NCBI GenBank assembly: GCA_938001995.1
Contig: CALLAV010000054.1
Coordinates: 1 to 9,350, forward strand
Reading direction: 5' to 3'
Origin: an uncultured Amylibacter sp.
Lineage (GTDB): Bacteria > Pseudomonadota > Alphaproteobacteria > Rhodobacterales > Rhodobacteraceae
DNA length: 9,350 nucleotides
The notes below the pieces were generated by a model. It worked only from the letters and a program-made list of their open reading frames with translations. It was not told the origin of the DNA and ran no database searches. This document shows, piece after piece, positions 1 through 6,002 of the stretch (positions are counted from its first letter, which is position 1; each line of letters opens with the position of its first letter). The translations under genes were made by a program, and so were the position numbers.

Positions 1-48
1 GTGCTGTCCGACCTAACAACCATCCCAGATATCGCCGTGCAAAACTAA
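1..48 (+). CDS. 3' end of an upstream gene (partial, unidentified)
   Basis: The first reading frame is open from the left edge and ends at TAA (46-48). It encodes the 15-residue tail VLSDLTTIPDIAVQN. The codons (GTG, CTG, TCC, GAC, ATC, GCC) look like those of the neighbouring genes. The stop lies 61 bp before the dehydratase start, which suits a gene ending upstream in the same direction. The fragment is too short to name a family. Another frame is also open here, so the assignment rests on codon choice and spacing only. Confidence 0.4.
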   Translation: MLSDLTTIPDIAVQN

Positions 49-94
49 CCGTTTCACCTTGGCGGCAGACAGGCTAGAACACCCGCAACCAATC

Positions 95-100
95 AGGGGA
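95..100 (+). promoter_or_regulatory. Ribosome binding site that sets the dehydratase start
   Basis: AGGGGA at 95-100 ends nine bases before the ATG at 110. The same reading frame extends upstream to a TTG at 59, but that codon has no comparable purine-rich site. The family-like N-terminus also begins at the ATG, so 110 is the preferred start. Confidence 0.75.
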
Positions 101-109
101 ACCTACCCA

Positions 110-1093
110 ATGTCTACAATCGCAATGGTCAAAGCTGCCGAAAAACGTCTTAAGGGCAACGCACGCCGCACCCCTATGCTGACCTCGCCCTTCTTGGACG
201 AAATCGCAGGACGCAAAGTTTTGGTAAAAGCGGAATGCCTACAACACACTGGATCGTTCAAATTTCGTGGCGCTTGGTCGGCGATTTCCGCCCTTCCCAA
301 AGAGGACCGCGCCCGCGGCGTCATCGCTTTTTCCAGCGGAAACCACGCCCAAGGAGTCGCATTGGCAGCGAGCATGCACAAAACCAAAGCGGTCATCATC
401 ATGCCCGAAGATGCGCCCAAAATCAAAATCGAAAACACCAAAGCGCTGGGTGCGAAGGTGGTCTTGTATGACCGCGCGGGCGGCGAAGATCGCGATGAAG
501 TGGCGAACAAAATCAACGAGAAAGAGAACCTCTGCCTCATTAAACCTTTCGATGATCCAGAAGTGATCGCAGGCCAAGGCACGACGGGCATTGAAATCAC
601 CTTCCAAGCCAAAGACCTGAAAGTACGCGACGCTGATGTGCTGGTTTGTACGGGTGGTGGTGGCCTCGCGTCGGGGATTGCGCTGGCGCTCAAGGAATAT
701 TCCGACAATCTACGCGTGCGCACGGTGGAACCCGAGGGCTTTGACGATTACGCCCATTCACTGCGCGCGGGCCGCCCTGTTGCCAATAAGAATGTCACGG
801 GATCCATCTGCGATGCGATCATCACGCCGACACCTGGCTTGCTGACTTTTCCGATCCTGAACCGCCTTGCGGGTCCGGGCCTTGTGGTTACGGACGAGCA
901 ATGCCTGCATGCCATGGCGATTGCTTTCAACCGCTTGAAAATCGTGCTGGAACCAGGTGGAGCCGCCGCGCTTGCCGCAGCCCTATTCCACGGCGAATAC
1001 ATCGACGGTGACGCCGTAATCGCAGTGGCCACAGGCGGCAACGTGGACAAAGAGATTTTCGAACAAGCCCTGTCCACATACGGAGACATCTGA
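110..1093 (+). CDS. PLP-dependent threonine/serine dehydratase (serine racemase-like)
   Basis: This is a fold-type II PLP enzyme of 327 residues. Members of the family eliminate water from L-threonine or L-serine to give 2-oxobutanoate or pyruvate plus ammonia, in the cytoplasm; some relatives racemise serine or dehydrate 3-hydroxyaspartate. The PLP lysine is K51 in TGSFKFRGA. The SSGNHAQG motif (75-82) contacts the substrate carboxylate and cofactor. The tetraglycine loop GGGG (182-185) holds the PLP phosphate, and TGGNVD (308-313) lies near the pyridine nitrogen. There is no C-terminal ACT regulatory domain, so it is not biosynthetic IlvA (about 510 residues); the length matches TdcB or serine racemase. 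The start at 110 is chosen over an in-frame TTG at 59 because of the AGGGGA site. Its stop overlaps the start of the next gene (TGATG), indicating co-translation. Exact substrate (Thr, Ser or hydroxyaspartate) cannot be decided from sequence. Confidence 0.9.
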   Translation: MSTIAMVKAAEKRLKGNARRTPMLTSPFLDEIAGRKVLVKAECLQHTGSFKFRGAWSAISALPKEDRARGVIAFSSGNHAQGVALAASMHKTKAVIIMPEDAPKIKIENTKALGAKVVLYDRAGGEDRDEVANKINEKENLCLIKPFDDPEVIAGQGTTGIEITFQAKDLKVRDADVLVCTGGGGLASGIALALKEYSDNLRVRTVEPEGFDDYAHSLRAGRPVANKNVTGSICDAIITPTPGLLTFPILNRLAGPGLVVTDEQCLHAMAIAFNRLKIVLEPGGAAALAAALFHGEYIDGDAVIAVATGGNVDKEIFEQALSTYGDI

Positions 1094-2298
1094 TGGCGTT
1101 CCGCGAAGAAACCAAAGACTTTACCATTTCCAGCTTTAACGTGAAAAACCTGATCGGCCCCGAACAGGAATATTACACGTTCGAAGAATACACGCAGGAA
1201 GAATACGCGTGGAAAGAAGACTGGCTCGCCGATCAACTGCTGACCATGAACGCCGATATCGTCGGCTTTCAGGAAATCTTTGAACGCCCTGCCCTGTACA
1301 ATGTGATCAAAGAAACCAACGAACGGGGTGCGGCATCAAACGCCGATGTGATCCCTTCGAAAAACAAACGCTATCACCGCAAAGCGATCTTCAAAAAACT
1401 GGCTTATGAAGCCTATGGCAACGACACGCTTTTCTTTGCTCCCAACATCTTTGACGGCACCCCAGGCAACCGTCGCCCAGGCCTTGCAATGCTGTCCCGC
1501 TTTGGGTTCGACGACGTGCCCGAGGTGATCCAAGAGCTGCCCGAACCGCTCACCATCAAGTTCCCAGAACTGGGCGGTGGAGAAGCTGGTGCATACACGC
1601 TCACCAAACTCTCCCGCCCGATCATCAAGGCGCGCATTCCTGTGCACGGCCAAGTCGTGACCGTGTTCAATTGCCACCTGAAATCCAAACTCGGCGAGTT
1701 TATCAAACCCGAAGGCGCACAATTTGCTCCGGAAGCAAACCCACTAGAATACGATCCTGTGGGCCGCGCCATTGGCGAGTTGCGTTCTATGCTGCGCCGC
1801 ACGGCAGAGGCCGCCGTTCTGCGTGAATTGATCGTAGCAGAATTGGCGAAAGACAACCCTGTCTTTGTGCTCGGTGATATGAACGACGGCGACCACGCCG
1901 TGTCTTCTGCCGTCATCACGGGCGAGCGCCCGTTCAAGAACTACGCATGGATGCGCCGACACGATGCAACCAAGCGAAACCACCGCTATTCGGACGAGCA
2001 AAACACGCAAATCCAAGAGGCGATTAATTCTGTGCGCTTGACCTCAGCCGAAAAACTCTTTGTGCAGAAATCCCTGCGCGATATGGTTTACACATCTGCT
2101 TTTGGTGGCGTGTACGAGAGCATCGACCAAATCCTCATGTCCCGTCACTTCAACCCTGACAACCCAAATGCTATCGGCTCGATGGAATACTTCTCTGTCC
2201 TGAATGACCACATCACCGATGGCTCACACCCCGAAGCGCCATATAACAAACTGGCCTCAGATCATGGTCAAATCATGGCTCACATGCGGCTGCGCTAA
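1093..2298 (+). CDS. Endonuclease/exonuclease/phosphatase (EEP) family protein
   Basis: This 401-residue protein has the metal-dependent EEP fold (DNase I, exonuclease III, inositol phosphatases, sphingomyelinases). All core motifs are visible in order: SSFNVKNL with N16; ADIVGFQEIFE with metal ligand E61; FNCHLKSK with H195; GDMND with D262 and N264; and ASDHGQ with D390 and the catalytic-base H391. The enzyme therefore looks active as a phosphodiesterase or phosphomonoesterase. No signal peptide is visible, so it is probably cytoplasmic. At 401 residues it is longer than the usual 250-300 residue catalytic domain, with extra charged, aromatic-rich segments near residues 23-45 and 95-115 and between the GDMND and SDH motifs. 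The ATG overlaps the dehydratase stop by one base and no separate Shine-Dalgarno is needed, implying translational coupling. Whether the substrate is nucleic acid, a phospholipid or a small phosphate ester cannot be told. Confidence 0.88.
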   Translation: MAFREETKDFTISSFNVKNLIGPEQEYYTFEEYTQEEYAWKEDWLADQLLTMNADIVGFQEIFERPALYNVIKETNERGAASNADVIPSKNKRYHRKAIFKKLAYEAYGNDTLFFAPNIFDGTPGNRRPGLAMLSRFGFDDVPEVIQELPEPLTIKFPELGGGEAGAYTLTKLSRPIIKARIPVHGQVVTVFNCHLKSKLGEFIKPEGAQFAPEANPLEYDPVGRAIGELRSMLRRTAEAAVLRELIVAELAKDNPVFVLGDMNDGDHAVSSAVITGERPFKNYAWMRRHDATKRNHRYSDEQNTQIQEAINSVRLTSAEKLFVQKSLRDMVYTSAFGGVYESIDQILMSRHFNPDNPNAIGSMEYFSVLNDHITDGSHPEAPYNKLASDHGQIMAHMRLR

Positions 2299-2301
2299 GC
2301 C

Positions 2302-2619
2302 ATGATCCTGCACTGCGTTTTCTGCAATTTCAAAGGTGTCGCGACACAAGCGCAGCGGAATTCGGTGCTGTCGGAACTAGCAGACTTTGCGCTTTTGCTT
2401 GATGGTGTTCTCGCCTTTGACTTCGGTCCAAATCGTGATTTTGAGGGCAAATCGCAAGGCTATTCAGATGGTTTTGTTATTCGATTTGCAGATCGCGCAG
2501 CGCTTGAAACCTATGCTGCGCATCCAACACATATCGCGCTCGGCGGACGCCTATGCGACATTTGTGTAGGTGGAGCAGACGGAATCACCGTTTTTGATTT
2601 GGAAACAAACGGCCCTTGA
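2302..2619 (+). CDS. Dabb (stress-responsive A/B barrel) domain protein
   Basis: A 105-residue protein matching the small dimeric alpha/beta-barrel (Dabb) family. It opens with the first beta strand MILHCVFCNFK. It then has the helix, the segment VLAFDFGPNRDFEG, then YSDGFVIRFADRAALETYAAHPTH, all characteristic of the family, with the usual His-x-x-His (AHPTH) near residues 73-76. Family members include stress-induced plant proteins, polyketide cyclases and uncharacterised bacterial proteins, so the name does not fix a reaction. The ATG comes three bases after the EEP stop and lacks a convincing Shine-Dalgarno, pointing to coupling with that gene as third member of the operon. The C-terminus departs from typical members by a Cys-containing, Gly-rich stretch (RLCDICVGG). 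I am confident of the fold family, not of any activity. Confidence 0.8.
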   Translation: MILHCVFCNFKGVATQAQRNSVLSELADFALLLDGVLAFDFGPNRDFEGKSQGYSDGFVIRFADRAALETYAAHPTHIALGGRLCDICVGGADGITVFDLETNGP

Positions 2620-2679
2620 TCAAACGCAAGAACTTCCCATCTAAATTACAGCTGTTACTTTGACGTCCAAAGGATTTTT

Positions 2680-3456
2680 ATGCGTAAATTTGCCATCTAT
2701 ACTTGCGTGCTTCTGCTAGCGATGCTCGCACTTGCCTATGTCTTCGCACCTCCCTATCAAGCCACATTCACGCAAGCGCAAATCGAAGCAGAGATCGCAA
2801 AGCAGCTGCCCAAAGACATCGACAAAGCGCTGACCAAAATCCATGTGAAGGAGGGCGTTGTCGATCTGCGAGACGACAATAAGGTTGCTATTGCCACACG
2901 CTTTGACGTGCAAGGCTTTACCCTCGAAGGCACAGGTACGGTGGATGTTGTCACGCGTATTCGATACGAAAGTGGCGCGTTTTATTTGACCGATTTGCGC
3001 AAAGAAAACTTACAGTTTACCTTTTCTGACAACTCCAAGGACACCTTAGGCGACGTGAAATCAGCCTTTGATAGAATCTTAAAACGTGAAACCGAAGAAG
3101 CGGGAGACAAGGGCGATGAACAGCGCCAGAAGACCGCAGCGAAGGTATCGAATTACGTGCAAACGCAACTTCGTTCCGATGCGAATGCTGCGCTCGATAG
3201 TTTTTTAAAGTCCGTTCCGATCTATTCGTTGAACAATCAAGGCGGTGTGATGCGAATAGCTGCGTTGGCCCTGAAAGATGTGACCATCACGGATGATACG
3301 GTGACGGCGACGCTAACGTTTCAAACCTTCATTCAGCGGATTGCGGGCGGCGTTTTGGTGGCTTTGTTCCTAATTGTGACCCAGTTTTGGCAGCTCTTTG
3401 CCCTTTTTGGTAGGGCCGGCAGACAACGGGAAGACGAAGGCCGCGACGTACACTAA
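2680..3456 (+). CDS. Membrane-anchored DUF1439-like (YceB-type) protein
   Basis: A 258-residue protein with a hydrophobic N-terminal segment (about residues 3-22) after a short basic start, a soluble middle, and a second hydrophobic segment (about 222-244) followed by a charged tail rich in Arg, Glu and Asp. By the positive-inside rule the middle should be periplasmic, with both ends in the cytoplasm. The middle reads like DUF1439: a TQAQIEAEIAKQLPK helix near the N-terminus, alternating strands, GAFYLTDLRKENL resembling the family's Gly-Ala-x-Tyr-Leu segment, and a late VPIYSL (from residue 179) followed by an amphipathic strand region. Known relatives such as E. coli YceB are lipoproteins; here no lipobox is seen. 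The function is unknown; a lipid- or envelope-related role is only inference. AGGA at 2671-2674 precedes the ATG by five bases. It lies 60 bp after the Dabb gene, so it may or may not share that transcript. Confidence 0.6.
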   Translation: MRKFAIYTCVLLLAMLALAYVFAPPYQATFTQAQIEAEIAKQLPKDIDKALTKIHVKEGVVDLRDDNKVAIATRFDVQGFTLEGTGTVDVVTRIRYESGAFYLTDLRKENLQFTFSDNSKDTLGDVKSAFDRILKRETEEAGDKGDEQRQKTAAKVSNYVQTQLRSDANAALDSFLKSVPIYSLNNQGGVMRIAALALKDVTITDDTVTATLTFQTFIQRIAGGVLVALFLIVTQFWQLFALFGRAGRQREDEGRDVH

Positions 3457-3528
3457 ACTGTCACGCACCCCTTGTAATTAACGCTAAACCCTACCAATTA
3501 AATCGCGACGGCATATGCGCCGACCAAC

Positions 3529-3533
3529 AGGAG
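3529..3533 (+). promoter_or_regulatory. Ribosome binding site that sets the DUF937 start
   Basis: AGGAG (3529-3533) sits eight bases before the ATG at 3542. An in-frame ATG at 3515, inside the palindrome GCATATGC, lies upstream of this site and would give a longer N-terminus without family resemblance. The later start is preferred. Confidence 0.75.
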
Positions 3534-3541
3534 AAGAAATT

Positions 3542-4168
3542 ATGTCCCTTATGAACCTTTTGCAGCAAGCCCAAGGCGGCCAAGGCCTTTCACAACTCGC
3601 GAGCCAATTTGGCATCGACGAAGCACAGGCAGGTAAGCTGACAGAAATGCTCGCGCCAACGATTGGACAAGCAGCCAAACAAAAAGCACAAACAGGCGGC
3701 CTTGAAGGGTTGCTAGGTGCGCTGCATGGTGAAGGCCAAGGCGCGCTTTATGAGGACGCCGCCGCAGCCGCAGCGCCAGAAGGTCAGGCCCAAGGCATGG
3801 CATTCCTTGAACAACTTATGGGCGGCCAAGAGGCCCCACAAGAAATCGCAGCTGAAGCCGCGAACCAAACAGGCATTGATTTGTCCACAGTGATGCAATT
3901 TCTGCCAGCGCTGGCTGGTATGATGCAGGGCGGCATGCAAAAGCAGATGCCAGACGACAGCATCCAAGGCATGCTTGGCCAACTTACTGGCGGCGGTGCA
4001 TCCGAAGCGGGCGGCGGCCTGATGGGTATGATCGGCGGTCTGATGGGCGGCAACAAAGCACAAGCTGGCGGTGGCGGCGGCATGGACCTTGGCGCGTTGA
4101 CCCAAATGCTCGATGCGGACGGCGACGGCAACCCGCTGAACGACGTGCTCGGCAAATTTATGAAATAA
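3542..4168 (+). CDS. DUF937 family protein
   Basis: A 208-residue protein of the DUF937 family, whose biochemical role is unknown to me. It begins MSLMNLLQQAQGG, as family members do. Two similar alpha-helical units follow, about residues 16-62 (LASQFGID) and 97-150 (AANQTGID), each ending in a GLLGALHG or GMLGQLTGG helix, so it looks like an internal duplication. An Ala-rich linker (AAAAAAPEG) separates them. A Gly/Met-rich stretch (about 155-185) leads to LDADGDGNPLNDVLGKFM at the end, where D191, D193, D195, N197 and D201 resemble an EF-hand/dockerin calcium loop. No signal peptide or membrane segment is seen. It is preceded by 85 bp of AT-richer DNA and followed by a strong hairpin, so it may be expressed as a single gene. 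Confidence 0.82.
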   Translation: MSLMNLLQQAQGGQGLSQLASQFGIDEAQAGKLTEMLAPTIGQAAKQKAQTGGLEGLLGALHGEGQGALYEDAAAAAAPEGQAQGMAFLEQLMGGQEAPQEIAAEAANQTGIDLSTVMQFLPALAGMMQGGMQKQMPDDSIQGMLGQLTGGGASEAGGGLMGMIGGLMGGNKAQAGGGGGMDLGALTQMLDADGDGNPLNDVLGKFMK

Positions 4169-4174
4169 TCAAAT

Positions 4175-4207
4175 CGCACAGCGCCCTTGAGCAAGGGGCG
4201 CTGTGCG
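4175..4207 (+). terminator. Candidate intrinsic terminator hairpin
   Basis: A perfect 12 bp inverted repeat: the left arm CGCACAGCGCCC (4175-4186) pairs with the right arm GGGCGCTGTGCG (4196-4207) around a nine-base loop. It starts six bases after the DUF937 stop and is GC-rich. No run of T follows (GTCCTAGG), so termination strength is uncertain. It could also act as a transcript-end stabiliser. Confidence 0.65.
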
Positions 4208-4243
4208 TCCTAGGATGTGGTGTCGCAACAAAGTTGAACACAC

Positions 4244-4829
4244 ATGCACATCCTGATCGTATTAGACCATCCCAATCCCCAATCTTTTAGCGCGGCCGTG
4301 GCACAGGAATTTGCCAAAGGTGCACAGTCTGCTGGTCATACAACCGAGCTTGCAGATTTGAATGCCGAAGGCTTCGATCCGCGTTGGAGCATGGCCGATA
4401 TTGAGTCCGATGGGGGTGCAACTCTCGACCGACGTAAAAGCCGAACAAGACCGCATCGCTAAGGCTGACGCAGTTTGCTTCGTCTTCCCGCTGTTTTGGT
4501 GGGGAATGCCTGCTGTGACCAAAGGTTGGATAGACCGTGTTTGGTCATGGGGTTGGGCCTACGATCAACTTGAAGATCCCGAGGTATCCTTGCAGCGACC
4601 GCGCACCGGGGTGTTTCTGATCCCTGCAGGCGCACGCTCGGACGAGATGGATACAATGGGCTACACCGACGCCATTAAAACCGCTTGGATCAAAGGCACG
4701 TTTGGCTATTTCGGCTTCACAAAACGGGATCTGCACCTGTTGAACGGTTCTACAGGATCCGAACACCGCCGCAAAGCATTGCTGGTTCGCGCCTACACTG
4801 CGGGCGAGACCATTTCAGCGCCCGCGTAG
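4244..4829 (+). pseudogene. NAD(P)H-dependent oxidoreductase (flavodoxin_2 fold), frameshifted
   Basis: Two overlapping frames together encode one MdaB/quinone-reductase-type flavoprotein. The first part, from ATG 4244, starts MHILIVLDHPNPQSFS, the first strand and FMN phosphate loop, and runs through ADLNAEGFDPRWSMADIES. The second part, one frame later, continues DVKAEQDRIAKADAVCFVFP, then PLFWWGMPAVTKGWIDRVW, the classic FMN/quinone site of the family, and ends with LLNGSTGSEHRRKALL. The join falls at the G run 4412-4416: dropping one G gives ...ADIESDGVQLSTDV..., a continuous 194-residue protein of normal family length. As written, translation from 4244 stops at 4462 after 72 residues, losing the flavin and substrate sites. 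It is either a young pseudogene or a one-base sequencing error in a homopolymer, because the rest shows no decay. An intact enzyme would reduce quinones or similar electron acceptors in the cytoplasm. No convincing Shine-Dalgarno precedes the start. Confidence 0.85.
4412..4416 (+). other. Frameshift site (run of five G)
   Basis: GGGGG between GAT and TGCAAC. Removing one G joins the two halves of the oxidoreductase in frame and restores the expected protein length. This run is the only homopolymer of this length close to the change of frame. Confidence 0.75.
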
Positions 4830-4876
4830 ACCGATTTGCTTTTGCAATTCGCAAAGGGTCCCGCTACCAATAACGC

Positions 4877-5956
4877 ATGATGTATGACTTCACGATTATC
4901 GGTGGCGGTGTCGCTGGCATTTCCGCTGCGGCGCGCCTCGCTCCTCATGGCAAAACCTTGCTTCTTGAGGCTGAAACCAACCTCGCTTATCACGCCTCTG
5001 GCCGCTCTGCTGCGTTGTTTGAACCCTTTTATGGTGCGCCTTCGGTCAACGACCTATCCCTTGCAGGTGAAGACTATTTTCGCACTGCCCACGGCAGCGT
5101 TCTGTCCAAACGCGGCATCATGATTGTGGCGCGCACAGGCGAGGAAGAGCAGCTAAAGCAAGAGGCTGCGCATTTCCACATGGACCACATCACGGTTGCA
5201 AAAGCGTTGGAAATTATTCCGATCCTTGACGGCTCCGTGCTCACGCAAGCCGCCCAGAGCTACAACGCCGAGGATATAGACACCGATCTTTTGATCCAGA
5301 ACTTCGCCCGCGACGCCCGTGCGGCAGGCGCGGAAATCCGCACCAACGCAGCTGTCACTGCGATTGAAAAAACCACCAGCGGCTGGGGTATTACCAGCGG
5401 TGATGCGCGAATTGAAACCAAAACCCTGATCAATGCAGCAGGTGCATGGGCGGATGAAATCGCCAAACTTGCAGGGATCAAACCGATCAACTTGACGCCG
5501 TATCGTCGTTCCATGGCCCGCATTCCAGCGCCTAACGGCCTCGACGTTTCAAATTGGCCAATGCTGTTTGGTGTCGGCGAAAACTGGTATGCGAAACCCG
5601 ACGCGGGGCAACTGATCGTTTCGCCCGCAGACGAGGACGCAACCACACCCCACGACGCTTATGCCGAAGACCTAACACTCGCCGAAGGCATCGACCGTTA
5701 TTCGCAAGTTGTCACATCTGAAGTCACCCGCATCACAGCGAACTGGGCTGGCCTGCGTACGTTTGCGCCAGACCGTACGCTGGTGATTGGCCCTGACGCC
5801 ACTGAACCCAGCTTTGTCTGGTGCGCCGGCCAAGGTGGTTACGGCTTTCAAACGGCCCCTGGGGCAAGCCAGCTGTTGGCGGATTTGGTGACAGGGGCAG
5901 CCTCGGTCCTGCCGCAAAGCACGATAGAGGCGCTGTCACCCAAACGTTTCGGTTAG
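4877..5956 (+). CDS. FAD-dependent amino-acid oxidase/dehydrogenase (DAO family, DauA-like)
   Basis: This 359-residue flavoprotein should oxidise the C-N bond of an amino acid or secondary amine to an imine, passing electrons to a quinone or oxygen. The dinucleotide motif IIGGGVAGISAA (7-18), E31 for the ribose, YHASGRSAA (38-46), EDIDTD, NAAGAWADEIAKLAG, WAGLRTF and GQGGYGFQTAP follow the order of bacterial D-arginine dehydrogenase (DauA), which I compare from memory. Matching active-site residues are Y52 (DauA Y53), the Tyr in NWYAKPDAG (Y249), an Arg in PYRRSM (R222) and the Arg in WAGLRTF (R305). Two differ: H48 is Leu47 here, and E87, which reads the arginine side chain, aligns with Ile81. 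The substrate is therefore probably not D-arginine. Tandem ATGs at 4877 and 4880 make the start uncertain by one residue. It follows the broken oxidoreductase by 47 bp and may share its transcript. Confidence 0.85.
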   Translation: MMYDFTIIGGGVAGISAAARLAPHGKTLLLEAETNLAYHASGRSAALFEPFYGAPSVNDLSLAGEDYFRTAHGSVLSKRGIMIVARTGEEEQLKQEAAHFHMDHITVAKALEIIPILDGSVLTQAAQSYNAEDIDTDLLIQNFARDARAAGAEIRTNAAVTAIEKTTSGWGITSGDARIETKTLINAAGAWADEIAKLAGIKPINLTPYRRSMARIPAPNGLDVSNWPMLFGVGENWYAKPDAGQLIVSPADEDATTPHDAYAEDLTLAEGIDRYSQVVTSEVTRITANWAGLRTFAPDRTLVIGPDATEPSFVWCAGQGGYGFQTAPGASQLLADLVTGAASVLPQSTIEALSPKRFG

Positions 5957-6002
5957 TGGGACCATTCAGCTTAACTTCAATGTTCCCCAAATACCTAAAA
6001 CC
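5957..6002. other. Short convergent intergenic gap
   Basis: 46 bp between the stop codons of the plus-strand oxidase and the minus-strand DUF2332 gene. I see only an imperfect, widely spaced inverted repeat (TGGGAC and GTTCCCCA) and no convincing bidirectional terminator. Confidence 0.5.

Noticed and set aside
103..723. 206-codon minus-strand frame opposite the dehydratase
   Set aside because: It lies wholly within the dehydratase gene, is Ser/Arg/Pro-rich with no family resemblance, and lacks a ribosome binding site I can recognise.
3472..3503. Possible promoter TTGTAA with AT-rich DNA before the DUF937 gene
   Set aside because: No -10 hexamer falls at an acceptable distance (the candidates give 14 or 20 bp spacing), so I did not annotate it as a promoter.
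3784..4194. Minus-strand frames across the DUF937 gene encoding Pro/Cys-rich proteins
   Set aside because: They are the reverse reading of the Gly-rich DUF937 segment; composition alone explains them.
4412..4416. Programmed +1 ribosomal frameshifting in the oxidoreductase
   Set aside because: No slippery codon plus stop arrangement or downstream structure typical of recoding is visible, and the family is not known to use it. Mutation or sequencing error is simpler.
4840..4856. Small inverted repeat (TTTGC/GCAAA) before the DauA-like gene
   Set aside because: The stem is only five base pairs with an AATTC loop, too weak for a terminator or a confident operator.
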